A stretch of 64,000 bases of DNA from positions 1 through 64,000 of the forward strand of contig JABYQR010000135.1 in the NCBI GenBank assembly GCA_022592445.1, read 5' to 3'. Positions 10,357 through 22,321 of the stretch are shown piece by piece. The position numbers and the translations under genes were made by a program. Numbering within the stretch: the first letter of the stretch is position 1; each line of letters begins with the position of its first letter. The notes below the pieces were generated by a model, which had not been told where the DNA came from, searched no databases, and saw only the letters and a program-made list of their open reading frames with translations. Source of the stretch: Cytidiella melzeri (Eukaryota > Basidiomycota > Agaricomycetes > Polyporales > Irpicaceae).

Positions 10357-10833
10357 CCCAGGCTTCGCCTGGGCGTGTAGCTCCGCCTTTGCTCTTCTCT
10401 GCAGACTAAGAATCGTATAATCGTCTCTGTCGTAGACAAGAGACAATGTCAGTGCATGCCTGGACTGTAAGCGCGATGCGCTTACCTGTGGTGGAACGAG
10501 AGGCAATGCCTCTCATTGACATGGCCACCCAGGTATATATAGGCGAAGCCCCTGTGGCCGTCTGGGCCTCTGAATAATGGGTCGGTGACCACCTCCTGAA
10601 GCTCGACTGCAGGGCCCCTCCGTGCATGACCTCTGTTAGTCACTGCTAACGTCATGACGGAGGTAGAGTCGAGTTAGTGGTTGCTCGTGACGGTGCCACG
10701 AGTTACAGTAGCGATGCTCACCTAAACAGGACAGGGCGCGCTGCGCATGTCGGCAGAGGCCTAAGGAATTCCTCCCTACCCTTGGAATCCGGAATTACCA
10801 CGACTGATGGTGTAACCCTGGCCTTGGGTTACA
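10357..10833. other. Hairpin-dense region, possible structured RNA or cruciform DNA
   Basis: At least six short perfect stem-loops lie in 480 bp: 10357-10373 (7-bp stem, TTC loop), 10467-10485 (8-bp stem, GAT loop), 10498-10514 (7-bp stem, AAT loop), CTCGTG/CACGAG near 10684-10702, and 10811-10833 (8-bp stem, TGTAACCC with GGGTTACA). The largest, 10602-10673, stacks 7, 7, 6 and 5 bp stems separated by small bulges. No coding frame is credible here. The density is far above the flanking DNA. It may be a structured RNA, a palindromic transposon interior, or DNA of mitochondrial origin, where GC-rich hairpins are common. I recognise no known RNA family. Confidence 0.6.
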
Positions 10834-10916
10834 AACAGAACGCTTTCCTTTCTCGGACTCTCAGCTTCTGTAAAACCTCTTCGTAGCTTTTCCCACATTC
10901 TTATTCTCCCCGCCGT

Positions 10917-10968
10917 TGCACAAGAGTCGAAAGAAGCAGTGTTCGTCAAACCAGGCGTTTACGAACAG
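10917..10968 (-). repeat. Right arm of the 52-bp inverted repeat
   Basis: Reverse complement partner of 9668-9719 (48 of 52 matching). It bounds the hairpin-rich region on its right. Together the arms enclose 1,301 bp (9668-10968), the size of a larger non-autonomous element that would contain or overlap the 9657-10341 unit. Confidence 0.8.
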
Positions 10969-11750
10969 CTTCGAGGGATCATAGGTACAATTGCATGGGT
11001 TATATAGTTTTCAACAACGCCAGATAAGACAAAAATAAAATTCTGAAACGGGTAATCTGCTGATTCGCCCGGATAACGTCGAACAAGTCAGTGGATTTGG
11101 GGGGATATATTTTTGAATAATGGACGATGGACGAGCAACCCCGCTGCGGTTGATTGTGGAATGTGTTTGATAAGATGTGGGGAGCAGGACGCCACGTAAG
11201 TACTGCAATGTTCGGTGCAGTGATAGAGGCACGACAGCTTTCATCTGCAGTGGTCAAGGACAAGCGACATGTTCACTGTATCCGTAGTATTAGAATTTAA
11301 AGCTAAAAATAAGGATACATTCTCAGACGGCAAGAAACGCACACTGATTAGGGAGCGACGAGTTGACAGGGGACAAGAACGAGCATCGATAGCGAACCAT
11401 CCTGAGACAGCTTGAAAGGGACTAGACGTATCTGACAAAGGTCGAAAAAAGATGTATCTTGAGAGCCCAGAATGTAGTTCCAGTAACAAACGAGCACCAA
11501 AAATTATGATACGTATAAGTCAGAAGGCCAAGATACGGTTGGTGGATGGTGGGGGGAAGATTGGGCGAGAAGGAACAAGCGAGGTATTCCGGGTGGTGAG
11601 TGGTAAGTAAAGTGGATGTAAATACGAATTGGATGGAGGAACAGTCCGTGTCGTTGATCATGGTGAGGCGAGTTACGTAGGCAAAGTGATGTGACAATAG
11701 TACAGAATTTCGAGAGTACAAGTCCTTTGAGCGTATTGAGAGGAGCGGTC
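10969..11750. other. Intergenic, no gene seen
   Basis: About 780 bp between the inverted-repeat locus and the 3' end of the UPF0658-type gene. Only short frames without recognisable features occur on either strand. It probably includes the 3' untranslated region of the minus-strand gene on its right. Confidence 0.5.
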
Positions 11751-13410
11751 TCATTCGATGCTAATCCGGTTTGGATGTGTGGCCATCGGGCCTCGGTGAA
11801 CATACAATGATTTCCCGCGCTGTACTCCCGCTCCTTGATTCTTCGAGACTATATATTGGCGTTTTCGGTAAGCAAAAGTAAGCGGATAAGAAGTAATGCG
11901 TACTCTGTCTCTTGAGTCCTCGACCGAAGTTATGCATCACGATGCAACCGATGATGAATGTCGCCAGAAGCAGTAGAATGGCGATCACAGCTAGATACAA
12001 GAGACAGTCAGAGATGCCATTGACACTGAAAAGCGACTTACAGAACGTGGTGAGTGTTTCCCAAACGGCGGAAATCGTGGGATCAGTAGCCTTAAATCGC
12101 ACGACCTTGACGAGCTGGGACCTCAATGTCAGTACGATACCAGTGCTGTACTACCGAATAGCTCACCTTGTAGACGAAATAGACCAGTGCAGCCACACAT
12201 CCAGCCATGAACGACCACATCATCATCTCGTTCTCGTATCGTGCCGCTAGGTGACCTTCAACAAGAACGATGACGGACAATGGTAGAGCGGCGCATGTCA
12301 GATAGTACTCCGCGTCGTTGTTGTTCAATACCAGCCAAATAAACTGGATCGAGAAGCCGACCCAGAAGAAGAGGTCAAACTTGATGAGGCAGAGGTAAAT
12401 TTGGTACCAGGTGTACATAGTTCTGATGCGTCGGTCCGCACCAAGGAACTTGTAAACCTTCCAACCAAATTCTTTGTAGATCTTCCATCCAAGTGCACAG
12501 TACACGAGCTCTGCCACTGAAATGACGATCGGGATGATGGTGGTAAGGACATCAATAGGAATGTGTGACAATCCTGTGGTCCCCTGCGGCAGCGACGTTC
12601 GGATTTCGTTGATTTGTATGATGGCGTACACGAGGAAGACGGCGTTGAACACACTGCAAGACTGGTATGAGTATCACATAGACGTGACAAAAATGAGGGA
12701 AGGCTACTCACGCGAGAAATATAAACTGTAGTGTATTGCGAGCTGCGACTGCATCTACAGCCAGAACAAACTGGAAGACACTATGGTAATACATCAGGAA
12801 GAGAAAACATGCGGGGAAAGGCAAATACGTACTGGGCAAATGCAAAAATGGTCAGATAGACAGGCATCTTTCGCTCTACTATGTCCTTGTTTGCTGACTG
12901 GGTCTTGTCGAGCTCATGGAAGCGGATCAGAAGGTCGGCTTCGATAGCCAGATCAATGGACGTCTCGATGAGGACGACGAGAAGATAGAGGCGACAAGCA
13001 AGTGAGTCTGGTATTAGCTGGTGAACAGTAAATAGGTGTAGTTGTCACTGAACTGAACATGAACAACGTACTCCGGCAAACCAATTGCGCTGACGTTCCC
13101 TCTCTTCCTTCTGACTCGTCGGCGGATACTCCCAGTCGTGGCCATGGGCAGTAGAGCCTTCCAAGTCCTTTCCTATGGGGTCGTTCATGTGTGTAGGCTT
13201 GTGATCAAGAGAGTAGCTGGTAGCGCCTCCATCGAAGGCTGACGAGTCGACAGTATACGCTTTGTGCTGCGAATTTTTACCGAATGGCACTGCATACTGG
13301 TCGATGAGGTCGTCGTAGGGAGCTTTGATGTCTTCATCGTCTTGGAGAGGTGGATGTGCGGATTGGTGAGGGTGCGTGAGTTCCCAGGGAGTGGGATGTG
13401 ATGATTGCAT
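11751..13410 (-). CDS. Multi-pass membrane protein, UPF0658 Golgi family
   Basis: Six exons: 13072-13410, 12833-13017, 12712-12780, 12167-12653, 11904-12114 and 11751-11848, all with matching phases and 54-70 bp introns, giving 462 residues. The N-terminus is soluble and carries a conserved DLIDQYAVPFGKNSQHK stretch; about eight hydrophobic segments follow, e.g. PVYLTIFAFAHVFQF and VFNAVFLVYAIIQI. The last exon ends HPNRISIE. I recognise the layout as the fungal UPF0658 Golgi-membrane family, whose biochemical role is unknown. The last intron (11849-11903) is my choice; without it the frame runs to a stop at 11761 with an unlikely tail. Promoter is towards 13,450. Confidence 0.75.
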
Positions 13411-14896
13411 GGCTGAAAGAATGTAATCGAATTATATCTTCGTCCTGCGAATGTTGAGAGGGTGGTGAGCGAGCGGAAGGCCGTCGTTGTCGTGGTTGAC
13501 AGTGAGCAAAGCGGCGAGCGTTAACCGTTGTAACTGCTCGGAACTGTCCTAGGACTTTGTTTGGGTCTATTTGTTCTAGGGTGGCTGGTCAGCAAATGCT
13601 ACATTTCACTCTCTCAAGCTGACCGCCGCCGAGCTGCACCGTCCGCAGTGCAGTGCTCGATTCGTGTTCGAATCAAAGTTGCAGCACACTCCTGTCTTGT
13701 TTACAGCAGTCAAGCTGCAGGGCAACACGACTTTTGCTCTCCCCGAATCCCCATAGGGAACGATGCAAGTCGTATGGCCGTAGCGACAGGTATGTGCCTT
13801 CTTCGTTTCCGCTCATGCACTTAGTCATCGTGAACCACCTCACGCCCAAATCACAGTGAGGATTTCTTATGCTGCACCAGCATTTTCGTGCAGTCAAGTT
13901 GCCGGCTTGCTGTGCACGTCGTGGCAACACGTCCCTCGCTTCCCTGGGCCAGCCCACAGAATATCATAATATAGCTGTGCATTCAACCAGCGGACATGGT
14001 GACCCTGGGGAGCTTGGTATGTACCCGAACATGTATTTGACTATCATGACATCCCAGGTTCGTCATGCCGTTATCCAAGCCATGTCGTAGGCTCAGCGTT
14101 CTCGCACATGGAAAATGTAATGATGGCATTTATGACAGCAAACCGGTGAGACAGCTAACGGTGTTTTGCAGGAAATCGACGTATCCTGGCACACACGGGT
14201 GGGGTATATTCATCAGCCAATACACGCTGCTTCGCGGAGATTGGAGATGGGTAAATGTTCCTTTTTACCTGTACACAAGATTGGGTTCTGATAAATGGGA
14301 AGAGCCAACAGATGTAGGTCACCGAGACATGGGCTCGTAAGATCAGCGAACGTGCACGTGGAGAGCCCTTTATGCTCGCACACATTTATTGGTGTGTATT
14401 ATGGTTCAATACGCACTATGCACGTAATAACAACCTCAGACACGCCTACCTCGTGCAATAAGCGTGCCTGATTTCCTTCACCCAAGTATTCGTGAGCAAG
14501 GAACCCTGTGGCCACGGCCTTCGACTGGTTCGCCTGTAAGCACAGCCGAGCGAATGCTTCAACGAAGCAGCTGCCGTACACATACTGAAGTTGAGTCTTA
14601 TGTCATTTTGCGTGTCATTGGTGTACCAGCCTTCACTGTTGGCGAACGCAAGGACCTAGCAAAAGGTCAACTGCACAGCGGCAGATGCAGCTCCGGGCTC
14701 CCTCGCGTATACGCTCACCATGAGTTGTCGCCACGAGTCTATAGCTCCGTATACCACAATTTTTGTCTCACATTCAAATCTCGCACGAGCAGCATTGCAC
14801 GTAGCAAGATAAAGACAGCCTGTCACGATTTTCATCACGCTGCTCTTCGTCTGCTGCGTTATAGGTTTGTATTCGAGTCGACATAGACAACAGAAA
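13411..14896. other. Long intergenic stretch, no supported gene
   Basis: About 1.5 kb between two divergently transcribed genes. The open frames (largest 140 codons at 14464-14886) show no domain, no exon-like phase agreement and compositions typical of chance frames. GTGTTCGAATC near 13670 resembles a tRNA B box but no tRNA can be folded around it. The ends should hold the promoters of the UPF0658-type gene and the MFS gene. Confidence 0.45.
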
Positions 14897-17295
14897 ATGG
14901 CTTCGTCTCCGCCAGTCCCACCGGTCAGGCAATATCAGGAGGTCAAGACTGGTCCATCACACAGACAGCCCCCAAGCCAGCATTCCTCCCCAAATGTTTT
15001 CAACCACCAGCGGGGCAAGCCAACGATTGCATCGAGCAAATGTTCCACTGTCACAGCAGTCACCGATATCCCTTTTGAAAGGCTAGAGCGGGTCAGTGTA
15101 CGCTTGGCCAGTGCTTTTACGATCTTTTTCGTGCTTGGCTGGGGTGACGGAGGTACGAGCCACAAACTCCTAGAGCTCAAGTCCAACTGATTATGCTGTA
15201 GTGACCGGTACCTTGCTGCCTTGTAAGATGCATCTTCGTGCGCGTGTGATACAATGCTGACGAGAGCAACTTTCAGACTTTAAAGATGCGTTTCATCTTA
15301 GCTTCATGCTGTCCTCGTTGTGTTTTGTGGCGAGCACTGTCGGGTGAGTCTCACCTGGCCCATGCCCTTCCTGCAGGCGCACCGAAGGCTCATTCGCTAT
15401 GTTTGACAACAGGTTTGCACTTGGTACAACACTTGTCGAGCGCATTCTTGGCCTCGTCGGCTGGATTTGTATTTCGCCAGACTCTCGGAGGTCAATCTTC
15501 CACGCTATGTTGCAACGCCGTGTAGCAGGAAATGTCTATGGACATTCGCCGACCCAGGCGCGATTCATTGCTACTTGGGCTGGCACGCTTGTCCACCCTG
15601 TCTTCTTCGTGATTATGGGATGCAGAAAGAACTTTGCTAGCATGCTGGTGGCCTATGCTATTTCTGCGTTTTCGCGATCCGTCCTAACCGGTAAGTTGCA
15701 CCTCACGTGCCTACGTTGTCAAAGTTAACATTGCGCTTTGTATAGCAAACATGTGAGTAGACGACAAGACATTCAGTCATGCAATATCTAAGACAGCTTG
15801 GACAGGAACCACTATGTTGCTAGTACGCCTAGGAAAGCGTTGGGCTACATGTACGGCTTCTGGTGTAAGTTGCTCTTGCTCTGATATCTTCGCCTTCCAT
15901 TGATTATATGTACACAGCAATCGGATCCATGTGCGCGCCTCTAGTCTGCCAAAGCGTCATTGCGACTGGCATAGCTTGGAACCACTTTTACTTTGGCTCG
16001 CTAGTCCTGTCAGCCATAAGCTCTTGCCTCGCGTGCTACGCTTTCCGCCCGAGTTTAGCCGAGCTTGAAGGCGACCTTTTGCACTCTCGGGTGGACAACA
16101 GTCCATCTCAAGCCATAACACAGGAAAAGTACCCCAAGTTGCCGCAGACTCCAGATTCTGAGGAAACAATTGGTCTTCCGGAGCTACAAAAAGATGCACC
16201 GGCTCCTTCACCGAGTAAGCTCTCAGTTAAGAGAGCTAAATTGCTTGATATATCATTGTCTAGATTTGCTGAGAGCACTCAAAGTGCCTCTGCTATGGGC
16301 GTTGGTCATATTTCTGGGCATATACACTGGCGTGTGAGTAAATAACACAATCGCATCTGTCTCTATCTGCGGCTGACAGTCGTTTTCAGCGAGGCTGACA
16401 CTCAAGGATTCGTGAGCCTCCAACACTATCAATTCCTTCGAGGTGTCGCTGACTTGCCTGCTCTAGATTGTCACGTATTTGTTAGTCGTGCGAGTAAGTC
16501 GCATCCCCTGGCAGTATGGATATAGGCTGACATCATCTTGATGGCTAGAATGCCAATCCTAAGACTGTTGGTTATGCCACTAGCGGTTTCTGGGGAGGAC
16601 AGGCAATCAGTCGTTTTCTCTGGGGATATCTCAACACGCGGTGGGCCCCACTTCAAATGATTTCTCGAGTTCTGTACTGATTGGTGTAGAATGTCATACA
16701 AGCGACGAAAATACACCGTACAGCTGTGCATGTGAGCTCCTTATCTTTGACGTCCTCTAACTAAACTCATACCCTCTGACCAGTGGTACTCCACCTCACT
16801 CAACGATGAGAGCGTCGGCTAACATACATGTCCTTACCAACAGGTCTGGCACTCGCTCTACAGCTCACACTCTGGTTTGTTAACTCGTTCGTTGAGAACT
16901 GTTTCGCCGCTGCGCTCCTCGGGCTCGTATATGGTCCAATATTTGTCGCGGGCCTTGCCTTGATCAATGATCTGCTCCCAGTGGACCTCCATATGATATC
17001 CATGCAGATAGGGTGAGAGAGCTATCATCAACACGTTGGTAACGCTCTTCGCTAATGATCTATCATTAAACAGAGCCTCCTCCGCCAGTTTCGGTGCCGG
17101 TATGTGTAGGAAAGCTACTCTGAAGTCCAATGCCTGACCTAGCATATGTTCTGTTTGTGATTAGCTTTGTTCCCATTCTTAGCCGGAACTATCATGAGCT
17201 ACAAAGGCCCAAAGATTCTGACCTACGTCCTCGTCAGCGACACTTCGGCACTCATGATCCTCTGGTTTCTCCTTCCCTCAAAACCTCGCAACTGA
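14897..17295 (+). CDS. MFS transporter, fucose-permease/BSC6-like
   Basis: ATG at 14897 begins a cytosolic N-terminal tail (MASSPPVPPVRQY); the first membrane segment is LASAFTIFFVLGWGDG. At least eleven exons follow in phase, including segments YFKDAFHLSFMLSSLCFVAS, MLVAYAISAFSRSVLTANMN, ALKVPLLWALVIFLGIYTG, NPKTVGYATSGFWGGQAISR, LVYGPIFVAGLALINDLLP and LFPFLAGTIMSYKGPKIL, ending at TGA 17293-17295. These match the major facilitator superfamily, the fucose-permease-like branch that includes yeast BSC6; the substrate cannot be read from sequence. One acceptor (about 17070-17076) appears to use the second of two overlapping AGs. Odd: about 45 residues after DNRFALGTTL (15,420-15,570) do not look like a transporter and may be a missed intron or damage. 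Confidence 0.75.
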
Positions 17296-17674
17296 ACATG
17301 GTTCATGGACCTCTCTCGCAGCTTTCCTACAAACTCAAAAACGTAGAATTGTAATTGCGGACTTCGTTACCATCCTGTTCATTCATATGACCCTGCCACG
17401 GTCTGGTATTCCACATCCTACTACTTACATTGACTCCTTCTCCTTCACTTTCATGCGATCTCACCATGTGCATACTGTACTCAGCTAGTTGGATACATGG
17501 TAATCTAGAGCTAAGATGTAAAACAACTTGTGAAAGCATATGCATTTCGTAAGCAAGGGTGAGGTACAATCGACAGTAGGAGGTATATAAGTAGATGGGA
17601 CGTCACAAACAGTGGATATATATGTATAACCTCGGAGGAGGGGAGGTGAGGTAGAGAAAGGGAAAACCAAGAGT

Positions 17675-19260
17675 TCAGTCGCTGTCGCTGTCAGTAGAAG
17701 AACCGGTTTCGTCGCCTTCAACATCTTGAGAGGGAAGAAGATGAGTTTAGCTGCCTAGCACACCACACCACCCACTGCCACAAAACCAAAAGCCTCACCG
17801 ACAAAGTAGTCTTCAGCACCACGTATGACCGGCGGTGGAGGTTGCGGGGGACTGAACCGCATGCTACCCATGCCGTTCCCATTCTTCGTCAGTTTGTGCT
17901 TGCCTGGGACACCTGCGCCTGCGAGAATAGGGCTCTGTATGGAGAATGCGGACGGTGTTGATGCTGACATTGCTGGAGAAGACGCCTGGGAGTCGGGAGA
18001 GTTGGATTGCTGATCTGGAAGTGTAGACGATACAACGGAGGATTCCCGTAGTTTGGACGGGATCCTCGTGTGTGAGTTGGTGTGAGAGAGTGGAAGTGCC
18101 TGGCGAAGTGTTGCTTAGTTAGAATGGGTGAGACTACAGAATGTACTAACCGAGTGTGTACCTGAGAGTAATCGATGAGTGAGTACAAGAGTATAATATG
18201 TAAGCGACCTACCAGTCTTTTGTTTCTTTGCCTTCTTTGCTGGAGAACTGGACGGCGAGCCATTCTGTGCAGAAAACAACGTTCATCTCCGTCACGCCGG
18301 TCAAGTGTTGCACCTACCCGTTTTCGATGAAGACTGAACTCCGCATCATCTGTTGATACTGAGTCTCCAATCTAGAGGAAAACAATCCCTTGCACTTACC
18401 TGCTTGTTTCGCCCTTGATTTCCCTTTGCCCTTCGGAGTAGGCTTACCCTCGTCTGAGAGGTTTCCGAGTTCAGAGCCCATAAAGGGTGAGGCCGACCGA
18501 CCAGCCTCCAACCTTTGAAGTGAATCATACCGCTGTGTCAGACACGCGCAAGGATCAAGTTCTTATCCAGCACTCACCTTGCCTTCGACGTTGAGTTCCT
18601 CACAGCTCCCCTCCTCGAGTTTCCGAGACCCATGCAGCCACTTAGATGAGGAGCGTACCGATTCGAAGCAATCTAGGATGGAAACCACCCAACGTGAGCA
18701 TGGACGAACACGCACACAAAAAGTGGCACTGAACACACGAACCGAGCGACCGCAGTTCGTGCATTCAAAGTAACTGAAACCATTGGCGTTTTGCGCCGTT
18801 CCGTTACCGCTCAGTGCGGCGGGATCAACAGTGGTAGCTTGACTCTCGGGCTGGACGAGCTGCGATCCAGACGGCGTCCCGTGAGCAGACGTGTCCGGCA
18901 GATGTACTTCCACGCAGGACTTGTCAGCCCCAAATAACCCTTGATCGCAAGCAGGACTGTTGTACTGACTCGAGTTACACCTGGGAGACAGCCAGCCAGC
19001 GGTTAAGCCACGCCAATACAAAGGCAAGTCGAAGGTCCCTCACCTGGTATGACATACCTCACATACGGCGTTGAACCGCGCGACCTCCTGGTGAGACTGA
19101 AGCACGACATCCATAAGCACTTCCTCCAGCATCGCAGAGAATATCCGAGCGCTCTGTAATCCTCAGCAAGTCAAGCAACCCGCATTCCAGCCTCTGCAAC
19201 ACCTAGTTGCACACTCACAAAGTCGGCCAGGGCCTCATCTCTCTCCTTCTTGGGTGCCAT
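17675..19260 (-). CDS. SGF11: SAGA-associated factor 11 (Sgf11) homologue
   Basis: ATG 19260. The N-terminal helix (MLEEVLMDVVLQSHQEVAR, then VCEVCHTRC) matches the part of Sgf11 that binds the ubiquitin protease Ubp8 and Sus1. A Ser/Thr/Gln-rich linker of about 70 residues follows, then the zinc finger FECTNCGRS-IASNRYAPHL, with C-x2-C from one exon and H-x3-C (HLSGC) from the next. The C-terminal half is low complexity with a basic NLS-like KKAKKQK run and ends SSTDSDSD. Sgf11 anchors the histone H2B deubiquitinating module of SAGA in the nucleus. About ten exons; one appears to be only 11 nt long (near 18,160). The zinc finger and N-terminal helix are strong evidence; the exact exons in the tail are less sure. 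Confidence 0.85.
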
Positions 19261-19694
19261 GAGGCCTTGGCCCGCTCGGCGCACGACCTGGGTCCGTTGT
19301 CGTACGCACCGCTGCTGCCTTTCGTGTCAAAGTTGGCCTTGCAGCGGAGAGCAAGTCCGGCTTCAGAGGTCGTTGAGCGAACTCTGAACTGCTTCCGGCC
19401 AAAACTGGTTCACTGCTATCTGTAACAAACTGACACCGGCCAATTAGCCGGTCAACGCAATCGAAATCATCACGTGCACATCATATTCGCGGAGATCAAA
19501 AAGATGCGTGGCTGGCCATGCGCGTGGGTCGTCTACGTCGTGAGCTTGTATCTACGGTCGTTGTAAGAAAAGGGAATTTCAAAAGTACTCGTTGCATCAC
19601 AAGAGCGAAAGCAAAAAGACGTTTCTGGATGGATTAATTGGTAGAAAAAAATAATGTGGTGCATGTGGAGATCTGCAGAGCGGCCAACAGCTAT
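19261..19694. other. Intergenic, SGF11 promoter and 3' region of the CBS/PB1 gene
   Basis: About 430 bp without a credible gene. The part beside 19261 must contain the SGF11 promoter. A long plus-strand frame from 19638 is antisense to the next gene and is a shadow. Confidence 0.5.
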
Positions 19695-22321
19695 CTATCG
19701 CGAAAGCCTAGAAATTGTGAAGACACCCAGAATCACCGCAGCCAAAGCACCAATACTGGCAGGCAACAACATGTCTTTGGGTATACCAAGAACCTTCTCT
19801 TCTCCATGGTGGACGTGCACCGGAGCGGGTGGTGCGAATGCAGCGTAGTCGGGCAAAGGACCTGGCGATGCCACTGCTGGCGTGGGTACAGGGGCAGCAG
19901 CGGCCTCAAAGTTCTGAATGACCTTGACATCCTCTTGTGCAGCAGCAGCAAGTTGTTCCGCTTGCCTAGCACTCTTTTCCTTTGTGACGTCTTCCCAGCC
20001 CTTGCCGCCTTGCACGTACAGCACAACGCGCTCTTCGTGACCATCGCGTGCCGTCTGAACCGCGTCGGTAACATCTCCGTCGCTGGAGATAATGATAGTA
20101 TCCCCATCCTTGTCGATGTAGGAAAGCACAAAGTCGGCCGGGTCCGGCACCACCTCAGACTCGTCTGCCGCCTTGTGTTGTGTAAAGTAAGGGTCTGTTG
20201 CCAACTTGCCGGCTACGATGTCACGAAGATTTTCAACATTATCGTGGCGGGCTTGGAAACGATGCGTGCGACCACTTGGAGTGCGAAACTTGAACACGTA
20301 GGTGCCGTCGAAAGCAACTGCGGCAAGAGCGCCAGTGAGCGACGGAAGCGGACCACTCTTCTTGCGCGACTTTGCACCGAGTGCAGAGTCTTCGTCTCGC
20401 TCGTCGGACACGACGGACGCAGAGTCGTTTGGATGCACCTCGGAATGGGGAGATCCAATGAGGTGAGAGACACTCCGCGACAGCTGAGAGCGGTGCATGT
20501 CGGTGGGCATGTTGGAGCCTGACATGATGGATTCCGTGTCGTCGTGTCCGATCGACTCGAAAAAGCGACCCCACATTGGGCCACCTTCAGGTTCACCTTC
20601 TTGCGACTGTTCAGCGCTCATCTGGTTCATCTGTGAAGCGCGTGTTAGCTGGCGTTCAGCAGATCACGGACACATGTCTCCTCCTACTTACCTGCTCGAG
20701 GGTAGCATACGTCAATTTCAGGACATCAACGATAGCAGTAAGGCGTCCATCGCTTTCGACCACAGGAAGGTTGAGATAATGGCCGTCTGTCACCGTGTGT
20801 CAGCGCAAGTAAGACGGAAACATAAAGCAGGTACACGCACTGTGCATCTTCTTGAGAGCCTCGTGGCAGGTCATCGTGGGCGGAGCGGTGTCCGGGTGGG
20901 GAGTCATCACCCTCACCACACTACACCTTCCAGAATCCAATCCTGCCGCGATGACACGCAGCACGATATCTTTGCTGGTGAAGATACCCGCAATTCTCGG
21001 CAGGGGAGTCATGCCGCCAGGAGCGGCCGACGGAGTCTCCATAACACACACAGCAGTCGTCCTCCGCTCCTTCATCAATTTCGCAACCTCTCTTACGGTG
21101 GTCTTCGGGCCGACTGTTGCAGGCTCCGTACGCGAATCCATGATTGTGGTCAAGTCCGGCAGGGCCGTCTTCTCCCGGAGGGCCTCGACGTATGAGAGCA
21201 TCGCAGCTGCTTGCGCGTTTTGCGCTAAACCGCCGCCAAGCTCGGACTGTACACCAGCTAACGCAGAGTAGAGCTTCTCCGACGCAGAAGAGCTTCGTTC
21301 GACCTTGTCCAGAGCTTCGTGGAAAACTTTCGTGATATCAAGAAGACCTACAACGTTGCCTTCTTCGTTGCAAACGGGCTAAGAGCATGTTTATGAGCCT
21401 ACGAGTGACTGCAGCGACGGTCTCAACGTACCAAGTGCCTGAAGTGTCTTGTCACCATCAACTGGAGGGCTTCGGTTGCGCTGGTAGTGTCGCGAGTGAC
21501 CATAGGGCTGCGCGTCATGATAGCACTGACCGGCGTGGTATGTGGATCCAAGCCTTCAGCAGTGACCTATTCCACACGAAAGTCAGCACATAGTCAGTTT
21601 CTCCCATCGAAGTACACTCACCCTATATGCAAGATCCTTCGCAGTGAAGATACCAGAAAGACCCTCATCATCATCCACAACCAACACGCAATCCGTCCTC
21701 TTCGCAGCACACAGCTGACTCGCCTCCGACACTGTGATGCTCTCTGGGACAGTCAGCGCTGGACTGGGCTTCAACGCGGCGACAGTGCCCTTCTGCACAT
21801 TCGGCTTATTTCTTTGCTTCCTTCCTTGTTGGTGCGTAGTCGAAATTGTACGCTTGCGGGAGAGCTCGGACTCAATTTTCTTGCGGATCGCCTGCGAAGA
21901 AGGTTGACTGTCAACATCGAACGAGACTTTGCGGGAGGTGACGCGCCGCTTGGGGCTCCCGTTCGACAACGCCGAGGGTAAAGCTGCGAAGGCAGAGTTG
22001 GACATAGTGCTGCGTTGAAGACGCGAACACGTGTAGCGCGGTTGAATATGATGACACGTCTCGTTCCGGAACGCCATCTCACCCTTCTCCGCTATTGCTC
22101 ACGGGGAATTGTGAAGACACAGGGAAACTCACCTCGTCGCGCTTGGACTGCTTTTTTCTCGTCTCTGCAACCGAGCCTGAGATGGACGACATGGGTGAAG
22201 ACTGAAGAGCTGACGGTCTTGATGGTGGAAGAGGAGAGGCAGAGCGTTCTGGGAAAGGTACGGGCGAATGAGGTCTATGGGCTGCGCCTGCGCTACGGTT
22301 AGGAACTGGGATCCTAGACAT
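19695..22321 (-). CDS. CBS- and PB1-domain membrane-anchored protein (Mug70-like)
   Basis: Exons: 22133-22321, 21622-21891, then blocks near 21430-21573, 20840-21380, 20695-20785 and 19695-20630. Four CBS motifs are visible, e.g. CVLVVDDDEGLSGIFTAKDL, MVTRDTTSATEALQLMV with HLPVCNEEGNVVGLLD, and RRTTAVCVMETP with IAGIFTSKDIVLRVIAAG, and GHYLNLPVVESDGRLTAIV. Then comes a PB1 domain (YVFKFRTPSGRTHRF to VVLYVQG, containing the acidic DKDGDTIIISSDGD loop) and a C-terminal membrane anchor, ASIGALAAVILGVFTI. This order is that of fission yeast Mug70 and its fungal relatives. CBS pairs usually bind adenosine nucleotides and PB1 pairs with other PB1 domains; the exact role is not established. An alternative first exon may exist at about 22,005. 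Confidence 0.85.

Noticed and set aside
13660..13690. tRNA-like GTGTTCGAATC
   Set aside because: No acceptor, D or anticodon arm around it.
19638..20522. 294-codon plus-strand frame
   Set aside because: It is wholly antisense to the PB1 exon of the CBS/PB1 gene, which has clear domains; the frame has no recognisable feature.
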